From NCBI RefSeq assembly GCF_963678635.1, contig NC_087063.1, positions 45,552,101 through 45,616,100 of the forward strand: a stretch of DNA of 64,000 nt, read 5' to 3'. The position numbers and the translations under genes are program-made. This stretch comes from Symsagittifera roscoffensis. Taxonomy: Eukaryota; Xenacoelomorpha; Acoela; Convolutidae. This document shows, piece by piece, positions 21,912-31,300 of the stretch; within the stretch, counting starts at the first letter, position 1; every line of letters begins with the position of its first letter. Below the pieces are notes generated by a model that worked only from the letters and a program-made list of their open reading frames with translations, did no database searches and had not been told where the DNA came from.

Positions 21912-23918
21912 TTAGTCGTCGGGGAAGAAACCGTGGGGGAAGATGTCGTGGATGAGATCTGAAGTTGTTAGTAATTTAGCTAAGATGCGGATGATATTTT
22001 TAGTTTGAAGCAGTGGCCAAAGCAATTGAAGTGCTTTAATGGTGGTTAGTTCTTCAGTGCCAACTGCAAACTCATAAGGTGTGTTTTGGATTAGATTATA
22101 TAATTTGTGATTGAATTTAGTGTTGTGGATGAATTCTAAAATGGGGATTTCTATAGGTTGAACAAATTCGTGTGGGAGAAGGAAGGGTCGGGATTCTTCT
22201 GCGTTGAAGGTCTTGGTGATGGGACAAAAAATATACATTTGGGTTATGGGATCATAATTTCGAATAATACCATGAAGATTAGTATCTTTAATGCAATATG
22301 TGAAGTTAAGAAAGAATGGTGAGGTGTATTTGGAATTGATGAATTGAAAACAGTGATGTGGTTGTCTGGAGGGAGTGTGTAGGTCGAAGTGATTTTGGAT
22401 AAAACGATAATATGTATATGTGTGAGTTTGTTTAGTGCGCAACATAATATCGTGTGAGCAGTGCAGATCTCTTTCATGTGGTGGAAGGAAATGAAAGGTT
22501 TGTGAAAATATTTGGAAGCGTTCTTTAAAACTTTCGTAGGCTTGCGTGTCTGTTAGTGCTTCTGAGATGATGTGGTCAAATTTGCGATCAAATATATTGA
22601 GTGTAAATACATATGGTGTTTTAATGAAAAATTTTTCTGTGATTTGTGGGTTAGCGAAGCGGTCGTCGTCTAAGAATTGATCTTGGTTAGTTCTGATGAT
22701 GTTATGATCGTAATATTCTAGCGTATATTCATTAGCTCGGGGTGCAGTGTATGTTTTTAGTGATTTTTTATATCCTATGTAAGTAAATTGTCTAGGTGTT
22801 AGTGGTGTAGTGAGTCGATATAGTATGTCCTTATTTCGTTCTATATCGATGTGAGTGTTAGATAAAGGTAAGCAAAGGGGATTAGCAAAATGATAATATG
22901 AGGTCCAAGGAAGGGTAGGCATTAAAACGTGTTCGTCTACAAAGTTACGTGTTTCGTTAGTGTCGTGAGGGGTGTTTAAGGTGTATTGTGGAAATGAGGG
23001 TAAGGTGATAGCTAAAAATTCTTTTGTATTAGTGTGATTTGGGTGATTTATATATTCACGGGCTGTTCCTGGTTTTGCTGGGAAAGGATGATTGGGGAAC
23101 TTTCTTTTAAAAGTGCGGTAAGCTCTATTAGTGCTGAGTGAAGATTCAGTAGATGTGGATGATGGTGCTAATGATTCGGTATAAATTGAAGAGGGTGTAG
23201 GGGTAGGAGGGTTGGATGAATCTATTGTGGATGAAATTTGGTTTATGGTGGGGGTGTCAAGGTGGTAGGGTTGTTGTTGTAATGTAATAAAATTATCTAG
23301 TTCTGGGGAGATTTGGGGGGTATCTGGAGAATTGGATGATCGGTCTGAATGATATGAAGAATAGGTTGGAGTGACTTGGGAAGCATAAGAGGGTGTAGAA
23401 TTGGTGGGGACAGGGTTATTTGGTGTCATTGGTTGAAAAGGGGGTTGGGAAAAAATTGAGGGGTTGGTGTGAAAATTATTGGATGGAGATGGTTCAGAGT
23501 CGGCAAATTCATCGGGGGTTTCAATATTCGGGTTATTGAGTTGTGATGTGGAGTATAAAACTGAGATTTTTTCATTCTTGAGTGTAACAAAGCTAAAAAT
23601 ATTGATAGGCGATATATCTTGGGGACGGTATTTTTCACCGTTTAGATATATATAATCTTTAATGTCTTTAAAATATCCGCTATAGTCTTGCGTATAGATG
23701 TCTGCAAATCCTGCGGTTTCGGCAAGTTTGCGTAAGTTTTGGTCAATTGATTGTCTTTGTATTGTGTCCATTTGTGTTAATAATTCTTGGAATTGTTGTG
23801 TTCTAATGTGATGTTGAATATCTGATTTTGAGTATATTCCTATTGATTGTAAGTCTATATTTGGGTTTCGAGCGATAGCGCGAATGCTTTCTGGTGAAAA
23901 TTTTTTGAGTGATTGCAT
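21912..23918 (-). CDS. Gypsy element 668-aa ORF (env 3' part and/or unknown protein)
   Basis: A long uninterrupted frame, the last ORF before the 3' LTR. Residues about 1-110 (SPESIRAIARNPN, LQSIGIYSKSDIQ, a helical LLTQMDTIQRQS segment) look like the continuation of the env-like glycoprotein upstream, which has a matching frame-broken region at 23920-24350. Residues about 130-290 are rich in S, P, T and N. Residues 290-668 form a globular-looking domain rich in aromatic, H and T residues (YRTFKRKFPNHPF, TNETRNFVDEHVLMP, CFQFINSKYTSPFF), which I do not recognise. No clear transmembrane helix is seen; the most hydrophobic stretch is ALQLLWPLLQ near the C-terminus. The lack of stops contrasts with the broken frames just upstream. 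Confidence 0.55.
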   Translation of the reverse strand: MQSLKKFSPESIRAIARNPNIDLQSIGIYSKSDIQHHIRTQQFQELLTQMDTIQRQSIDQNLRKLAETAGFADIYTQDYSGYFKDIKDYIYLNGEKYRPQDISPINIFSFVTLKNEKISVLYSTSQLNNPNIETPDEFADSEPSPSNNFHTNPSIFSQPPFQPMTPNNPVPTNSTPSYASQVTPTYSSYHSDRSSNSPDTPQISPELDNFITLQQQPYHLDTPTINQISSTIDSSNPPTPTPSSIYTESLAPSSTSTESSLSTNRAYRTFKRKFPNHPFPAKPGTAREYINHPNHTNTKEFLAITLPSFPQYTLNTPHDTNETRNFVDEHVLMPTLPWTSYYHFANPLCLPLSNTHIDIERNKDILYRLTTPLTPRQFTYIGYKKSLKTYTAPRANEYTLEYYDHNIIRTNQDQFLDDDRFANPQITEKFFIKTPYVFTLNIFDRKFDHIISEALTDTQAYESFKERFQIFSQTFHFLPPHERDLHCSHDIMLRTKQTHTYTYYRFIQNHFDLHTPSRQPHHCFQFINSKYTSPFFLNFTYCIKDTNLHGIIRNYDPITQMYIFCPITKTFNAEESRPFLLPHEFVQPIEIPILEFIHNTKFNHKLYNLIQNTPYEFAVGTEELTTIKALQLLWPLLQTKNIIRILAKLLTTSDLIHDIFPHGFFPDD

Positions 23919-24140
23919 TAATGTGGGATATGGGGTGAGAAGGTAATATTTATCTTCATCAGGGTTTAGTTGTACTACATTATGGCTATTTTCTGATCCA
24001 CATGGGACTGCGGTATCCCAGAAATAGGTTCTTCTTGAAAGTGTGTCAACGAAATGTACTTTATTCTTATAAAAGATAGGGATTCTTTTATAGCATCGTT
24101 TGTCTTCAAAAACGTATAGTGGTGATACTTTTTTTTTCGG

Positions 24141-25601
24141 TCAAGTATAAAACCATAAAATGTTTCCTTCGTAGTCTAAAAAATTTGATCTATTTCCTGA
24201 TAGTAAATATCCTGCGTAGGGTATTTTTAATACTGCTAGTGCAAGTGATTGTAATATTTGTGTTCTTTCTACTTCGCATAGTTGGTGTAGTGTTTCTAAT
24301 TCGGAGAGTGACATTTCTTGAAAAATTCGGCTAATCGTGTAGTCTAGTTTCATATATAGTGAACATCATAGTGGATATTACCGAAATATGTACTATTCAT
24401 TAGTGATAGTTCTTGTAAACGTGTACTTCGATCGTCTTGGGGCTTTAAATGTCCACCAGGTTGACCTGTATTTTTTTGAAAATGAACTGGTATGTATGAT
24501 GTTCCTTCGTTTAGAGGATGACCTGTTGCATATGGGTCGATTTTTACTTTTCCAGTGGTCATGTCGAATCCTTTTTCGTATTCAACTAATATCTCCGAGT
24601 ATTGTGTTTTGTGAAGTGGATTTCTGTATTTACATGCAAGTTCTGTTTCTTGATATATTTGAAAACGTGTCAATTTATTTTCTATATTGTCTATGTTTCT
24701 AAAATTAGAACTTAGTTTTCGTGATGGATGGACTTGTTCATATGGAATTGATGGAATTGAAATGTTGTACATGTGTCTTCGGGGAACCAAACAATTGTTG
24801 CTTGTGTTCGTGTTGTAGGGTCACAATAGCCTTGATCGTTTTTACAAGGTAATCGAATTCCTTGATAGATCATTGTGTTGTCTGATAAATCGCGTGTGAG
24901 TTGTATTTTTTCGAGTTGTATTTTCCAATCAAAAAACATGATTTCTTGATATCCTTTATTTTTTGTGTCTGCTTTGCAGTTTGATGGGTTATTTATACCA
25001 ATGTGTGGTATCCAGTGTTTATCGTGTATATCATAATTAATCTTCCGTGTGCGCCGTTGTATGGGTATTTTTCATTTAATTTTACATGTCCTTGATATCT
25101 TTCAAGTTCTGCTTGATGTACAGAATCTGCAAAAACTTGGAAATATACTAGTTTTCTATCTGTGTTTTTTTTTCTTGTGATATTTAGTCTGAGTAACTCG
25201 TTTTTACAATCTTCGGGATTGAGATGTAAAAGTCGTTCTATATTACTCTGGTAGAATGATTCATGGTCAAGTCGGTTTTTATTTCCGTTTGAGACTTGTG
25301 AACAATGTACTTTCTTTTCAGAAAATGTTGCTGTGAATTTATATCCTATAACTGTTGTTGCTCGGGCTTTTGAGTAAAGTGTTGCGATTACATTTGTAGT
25401 TTCTATGGCTTGTGGTTCTGTTTCGCATTGTGATACTTGATTTATTGCATATTTGTGTAGTGTTTTTTGTTCGTTTTCTTCACAATCGTAATGTGTTACT
25501 AATAAATCTTGGGGTCCTGTGCGGGGGGAAGGGTTTATGTTTTCATTTGAGGTTATTAGAAAAAGGAGTTGGCGAAAAATTAAAATTTTTAGAATATACA
25601 T
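24141..25601 (-). pseudogene. Env-like glycoprotein region, frame-broken
   Basis: It starts at 25601 with a hydrophobic leader (MYILKILIFRQLLFLI), followed by a cysteine-spaced ectodomain (HYDCEENEQK, VSQCETEP, KKVHCSQ). Homologous-looking pieces follow in shifted frames at 24939-24712 (PCKNDQGYCDP, PEDTC), 24790-24350 and 24353-24141 (ELETLHQLCEVERTQ). The position after integrase and the cysteine pattern mark an env-type envelope glycoprotein. From memory of families, the pattern recalls the chuvirus-type (Jingchuvirales) glycoproteins captured by some invertebrate retroelements, rather than the baculovirus-like env of Drosophila errantiviruses. At least three frame changes make it non-functional as assembled, unless they are sequence errors. 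Confidence 0.55.
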
Positions 25602-26255
25602 GTGTATGACAATCCTGAGTATGGGTTATAAAATGTGATGTAACCAATTGTCTTTTTGGTATATCTGTCGTATTTGTATATTACTTCAGTTGTTATAAAT
25701 GGTGGTGGTAGGGATTGAGCTGTTATATTTGGTGGATTTAATGGATAGGGATGTTGAGTAATGTTGTTTAATTTAACCGTGATTTCAAATTTTAATTGTA
25801 GACTATTTTGTTGGAGTATTTGGATGTTATGAGCACGAATGTCTTCGTGAATGTCTTGTCTATACTGTAGTCTTTTTAGTGCCCAATTGTGGAGTCGGTT
25901 ACTTTCTAGGTGTTGTCCAAATAATGGTGGAGGTGCTGTGAATGTATTCCAGTCTAGTCTTAAAGGAATATTTGTTGATGATTGTTCTCGATATCTAGCG
26001 TCGAGGTTATTTGGGAAATTTAAGTTAAAAGGTGGTGGTGAAATCTGGCTTATTGATGGTGTTGATGGTAGTGATAATGTTTCTGGTAGTGATGAGGATG
26101 TTGTTGTATCCGTAGAAATATCTATTGGATCATTTACTAAATTTAGTTCACCTTGTGTGAATGAATGTGTTGTCCAATATGGTAGTCGTGATGCTTGGTT
26201 TGGGGGGTTAAAAGGATTTTCACGTATTTGTTCAGATGTTGGTGTTGAACCTAAG
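25589..26255 (-). CDS. Gypsy element open frame of about 220 codons, no clear start
   Basis: An open minus-strand frame ending with TAA at 25589-25591 and overlapping the env-like start at 25601 by about a dozen bases. It is rich in P, S, T and N, then charged and helical (NWALKRLQYRQDIHEDI). It directly follows, in another frame, the tail of the multi-membrane ORF, so it may be that protein's C-terminal half separated by a one-base shift near 26255. No family was recognised. Confidence 0.4.
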
Positions 26256-26730
26256 TAATCTGATGGTAGGCTTGAGGTGCTACGTTGTGAAAGAAGCGTA
26301 GGGGTTTCTGGTAATATACCAAGGGGTTTTCTGGAGTGTTTTGTGATGGGGATTGAGGTATATCAAAATGAACTCGGGGAGTTTGAAAATTTCTGTTTCG
26401 TCGAGGATGTATAATTTGTCTATTTATTTCGACTGTATTTTGGTTTTGACTAGGATTTCTTATTCTACTTAATTCTTGTGGTAGTGTTGGGTATAAGTTA
26501 TATGTTGGTTCGCTTAGAGGTGCTTGTCGTTGAACTGGTTCTAGTGGTTCTGATAAACGAGCATGTCGTTCTTCAAAGGTATATGGGTTATCTTGGAAAG
26601 AAATTCGTGTAGATGTTTGGGGGTTTTGGGTAGTTGTAGGTATTGTCGGGTTTTCTTGGGATGTTGTCGGTGAAGACTGACTGTGTGATTGTTGGTTAGC
26701 AATTTTTGAGGGTTTTTTGATTGATTTCTT

Positions 26731-27147
26731 TTAGTGAAAAAATTTATGTTTTTTGTAGTATTCTTCAAGAAAAAGAATTAAAAGGATTGTTGCTAAGGCG
26801 AATGTTATGATTGCCTTCTTTATACATTTGCATATTGTCAATATTAGAGATGATAAAAATGTTATAAAAATTACAAATAGTAAAAAAATATCTGTTCTAC
26901 TAAAAATGGTTCGTATCATATAAATAAATTTTGGGTTTTCGTACCTGTGAATATAGTCAATGACTTGGGAAAGTTGGAGATATATTTCAAATAGGGAGTA
27001 GAATATTGAAAAAATATTGCAAAAAATGATTAAAATTATTATAAAAGCTTCAAAAGTATCAAAGAGAAATATGAATAAAAGTTTAAGTATTGTTAAAAAG
27101 TTTATGAAAATGTTGAAAATTGTGTTGACTGATCGAGAGAAGAGCAA
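26731..27147 (-). CDS. Gypsy element multi-membrane ORF (138 aa, probably longer)
   Basis: Strongly hydrophobic throughout: about four membrane-spanning stretches (FINFLTILKLLFIFLF, AFIIILIIFCNIFSIF, IFLLFVIFITFLSSLIL, AIITFALATILLILFL) with few charges between. It lies between integrase and env-like glycoprotein. It stops at TAA 26731-26733, but the same frame stays open for another 159 codons to TAG 26251-26253, encoding a Q/P/S/T-rich tail. The TAA may therefore be a lesion or a readthrough site. No known retroelement protein matches from memory. Confidence 0.5.
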   Translation of the reverse strand: MLFSRSVNTIFNIFINFLTILKLLFIFLFDTFEAFIIILIIFCNIFSIFYSLFEIYLQLSQVIDYIHRYENPKFIYMIRTIFSRTDIFLLFVIFITFLSSLILTICKCIKKAIITFALATILLILFLEEYYKKHKFFH

Positions 27148-27741
27148 TTAAGAAATGGCTTCTTGGTCGAATATTTTTTGTTGTTTGGGGCAATTTTCAA
27201 GTGTGGTCGAATTATTTCTTGATTTTTTGACAAGTGGGTTGAGTTTTGTGAAAAGTTGTTTGGGGCGAATTTTATGGTGTTCGGGAGGTCTTCTTTTACT
27301 TTATTTTTATTTGTCAGGTGATCTGGGGGTATTTTTGAGATTTTTGTACTTTAGGCTAAATTAATATGGTCGTACTTTTTCTTTAGGCTAATTTAACATT
27401 TTTGTTTGGGGGGTTTTTGAGGTCTGAGTTGGGAAAATATTGTTGATCTTTGCGTTATTAGATAAGGGAGGGTTATGATATTATGGTGATATTTATTTTA
27501 GTTGTCAAGTTGGAGTGGTTTGCTTATTTTTGACCTGGAGGTCGTAAAGTTATAGTTATAGATATGCCTGGAGTTTAATATCGTTCGTCTAGTTGGTTTG
27601 TGTTAGAGTTAGAGAAGGTGACGGATTGGATGAATCCTATTGGCTAATTATGAACTAGAATCGCTGCGTGTTTGTCAGCATGTTATTTTGAAAAATGAAA
27701 ATTCAAAATGTTTCAAAGGTCTAAGATTGTGAAATACAAAA
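27148..27741 (-). other. Spacer between pol and the multi-membrane ORF
   Basis: No minus-strand frame of note. It probably contains splice or leader sequence for the downstream ORFs; nothing specific can be shown. Confidence 0.35.
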
Positions 27742-28341
27742 TTAAAGTTGTTTTTGGAATTCGACTTTCTTTAATATTTTAGATTGTGGGATGAATAATT
27801 TATAATTTTTACGTGGTTGATTTCTAAGTCGTGAAGACTCTCTATGTTCTGATTTGTCGATTTGTTCTTGGGGTATTATTTGTTCTGTCATTTTTCTATT
27901 TTTTCTTTCTTTTTGAGATGTATTTTGATCTAGATTTTTTGTATTGTTTTTTGTGGTGGTTGATTTTGTTATTTGGTTTTTGAGGTGAAAATCTTTTTGT
28001 TCCTTTGTTGTATTTTCCGTATGTGGGTTATTTTGAATAACTTTTCCTGTAAAAGAATATAATTGAGTTAGTTCGCGGAGTGCGTATTCTTTTGGATAAT
28101 AAGGTAATAGGTTATTTCGGTGTTGAACGATTTCTTTTTTGTCTGAGTCGGTGATTTTATATGTGACATCAGTGGGTTTTGCAATTATTTGGTATGGTCC
28201 TTTACGAAGGGGTTGTAATTTTTTTGAAATTCCTTTTTGAGTATTAAAATTGGGTATTAATACAAATGTTCCAATTTTTAAATCGGAGGCTTGTGTAAAG
28301 CGTGAATTTATTTGTTCATTAATGTTTTGCCTTTGTAACAA
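27742..28341 (-). CDS. pol: Pol C-terminal domain (integrase tail), frame-shifted from pol
   Basis: The frame is -1 relative to the main pol ORF, which stops at 28350. It begins with a KLLQRQNINEQ helix and carries a typical post-integrase chromo/SH3-like motif (LRKGPYQIIAKPTDVTYKI, then HRNNLLPYYPKE), followed by a low-complexity N/T/K-rich tail. In other gypsy elements this is part of one pol polyprotein. Here a single-base change, in an A-rich stretch near 28350, splits it off. A programmed shift cannot be excluded, but the site is not a canonical slippery heptamer. Confidence 0.7.
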   Translation of the reverse strand: MLQRQNINEQINSRFTQASDLKIGTFVLIPNFNTQKGISKKLQPLRKGPYQIIAKPTDVTYKITDSDKKEIVQHRNNLLPYYPKEYALRELTQLYSFTGKVIQNNPHTENTTKEQKDFHLKNQITKSTTTKNNTKNLDQNTSQKERKNRKMTEQIIPQEQIDKSEHRESSRLRNQPRKNYKLFIPQSKILKKVEFQKQL

Positions 28342-28349
28342 CTTTTTCG

Positions 28350-31300
28350 TTACTTTTTGGTAAATTTCATTGTGTTTTTATCTCTGTTTAAAATCCATTC
28401 GGTGTGTGTACCGGAGGCTAATTTAAGAATTTTTGGGTGATGAAAATGATCTTCATCGTGTGTATGTAAAGGTAGGTTATAACAAATTGAGTCTTTATTT
28501 GGTTGACAATAACCTTGTGCGTTTTTATGAGAGTTTGCTGTAAACATTATTGGTTTGCGTGGCTTTTGGTTAAAAACCATTTCATATGGTGATATTCCTA
28601 GAGTTGTCGTGATTTGTGAAATATATGCTAGGGGAAATAATTTTACATCTGCTGACCATTCAGTATATCTTGTATCATTTCCATTGATGATACATCTAAG
28701 ATATTCTTGTAGTGAACGGTTCATACCTTCGACTAAGCCGTTTGTCCAAGGTGCGTGAGATGTACGTGGTTTGTGTTTGATGTTATATAGATGACATAGT
28801 GTGATAATTTCATTATTTATGAATTCTGTACCGTTATCTGTAACTAGAATTTCTGGTAGTCCAAATTTGGCTATCCAGTGTTCATAAAGCGTTGTGTAAG
28901 CGTAATAAGCGTTACAATGTGGTACTGGGTTAAGTGCTACATAATGTGTAAATGCGTCAACAATTACCATAATGTAGGAGTTTCCTTCGGATGAGGGTGA
29001 AATTGGTCCTTTTGTATCAAAGGAGATACGGTGGTTAAAGTACAAACTTTGTCCTTTAAAATCTTGTTTTTGTGCTATTTGTTTTTGATTTGGGTAAGGT
29101 TTATTTAGTTGGCATACTATACAGTCATTGCATAGTACTTTTATCCAAATTGGTGCATTTGGGAAATAAAAGTTTTGTATGAAATTTGAAAATGTTTTCT
29201 CTGATCCAGAGTGTCCTTTAATGTTTTGTGTATGTGAAATATTAAAAGCTATAAGAATCATACTTAGAGGGAGACAGGGAACTATAGATTCATTTAATTT
29301 GTATTCTAGAAGGTCTGTGTTTTCATTAATTGCTGTACTATTAAATTTTCGAAAATATCGGAGGAGTGTTTTATTTCCTAAAATTGTTGTATCTGCCTTG
29401 ACGGGTTTAGTTTTATATTTGTGCCATGATTTTAGTTGTCTAATTACTGGGTCAAGATTTTGGTATTGTTTCAATGTTGAAATTGTAATTGTTTCTGTTG
29501 GGGGGAGAAAAATGTTTTCTATTTCTGATTTAGATAAAGGTATTGTATCAAGTGGGTCATGGAGGTCAAAAACTTGATTTATTGTGTATTTTGAATCGTT
29601 TGTTTGTGGTCCTGATAAATTTATTTTATCAGTTAGGTTTTCTTTTTCAATTAGTGGAAAAAGGTCTTTTTTATGCGAGTGTTGTTTTACTCTTTTTTGT
29701 TGGGTGTTATTTTTTATCCATTGTGAGTATGGAATTGGTTTAAAAGTTGATGTTCCAAGTAGATCAACTTCGTAGTGGTTATTTTGACAATCTAAATAAA
29801 GTGGAAAGTGTTGTAGATTATTTATCTGTGATTTTTCAACGTCAGTTTTTACTGCATATTTGCATTCTAGTCGGGGTGATGTTTCGTTTTTTGCAAGGTA
29901 GAATTTTATATTTTTAGGTATTTCAACTGTAGTTTTACGTGTAAGTAATTCAGGTGGTGTATTTAAACTTAAAGTGTCTGGTAATGCAAGATTTTTTCCT
30001 GCTGTCCAAACTATATGTAAGTTTGGAAATTTCATTAGAATTAATTGAAATCTGTAAACTCGGTGATTTGGGTTGGATTTTTGTGTGAAGAGAAAAATGA
30101 TTGGTTTGTGATCTGTGAATAGAACTGTTGGATGTTTTGATCCAAGTATCAGAAATTCATATTCTGTAAGTGTATAGATTATGGCTGTACATTCTCTCAT
30201 TAGGGTTGAGAGTCTTAGCTCTGCTTGAGTGAATAATCGAGAATTTGCTGATATAAGGTTCATTTTGTTTGTACCATTATGTGATTGTAATAACGCTGCG
30301 CCGATGCCAAAGTTCGAAGCATCGCACATTGCGTAGAATGGTTGATTTGGATCTGGAATTGTATTCGAAATTTGTTCAGTTAGAAGTTTTTTAATTTCTT
30401 CAAATCGTGCTTGATGTTCTGTATTCCATTCAAAATTATTTTGTTGTCTAAGTATATTATAGAATGGTCTTAGGTATAATTGCATTTTATAGACATATTT
30501 ACTTAAAAAATTTAACATTCCAAGGAATTCTTGGATTTTCTTTTTGTTTGTTGGTGGTTGGAGTCTCTGAATAGCGTCAATGCGTGATTTTAATGGAGTG
30601 ATTGTTTTTCTTTCTATGTTATGTCCTAAGAATTTTACTCGTGTTAGAAAGAAGTGTGATTTATCAGGGGCGGCCTTCAGATTTTCGTTCTGAAGTATTT
30701 GGTGATATTGTTCTAAAACATTGAACATTTCTTCTTTAGTCTGTGATTGCATAAAAACATCGTCTAAATAGGTGATTGCTTTTTTCTTGAGTATTAGTGG
30801 TCGAAAAATTTTGCTCATAAAAGCTGAAAATGCTGCTGGTCCTATGGAGATTCCATAGAATAAGCGGTTGAATTCATACTGTTGGTTTCCAATAACAAAT
30901 TGTGTTAAACGTCGCGATTGTTCATCTAATGGCATTTGATTGTATGCACTATTCATATCTGCGGTTGTAAAGTATTTTCCGTTTATTTTTGTTAAAATAA
31001 CTTGTATTGGTTCAATAGGCCAATTACACTTTGATTCATCTATGAGTGAGTTGAGGTATCTAGCGTCGAGAACGATTTTTAATGATTCTCCTTTGGCTAG
31101 AATGATAACAGGGTTGATAAATGTGTTACCTTTTGGTTGTTCTTCTTTATTTACTGGTGATATAATGTTGTATTGTTCTAAAATGTCGAGTAATCTGTTC
31201 ACTTTATCGTGTAAGTGAATTGGTACTTTACTTGCTCTTTGTTTTTTGAAAACTGCATCTGGTTTTAATGGGAGATGTAGTGATGAGCTGATCTTGCCAA

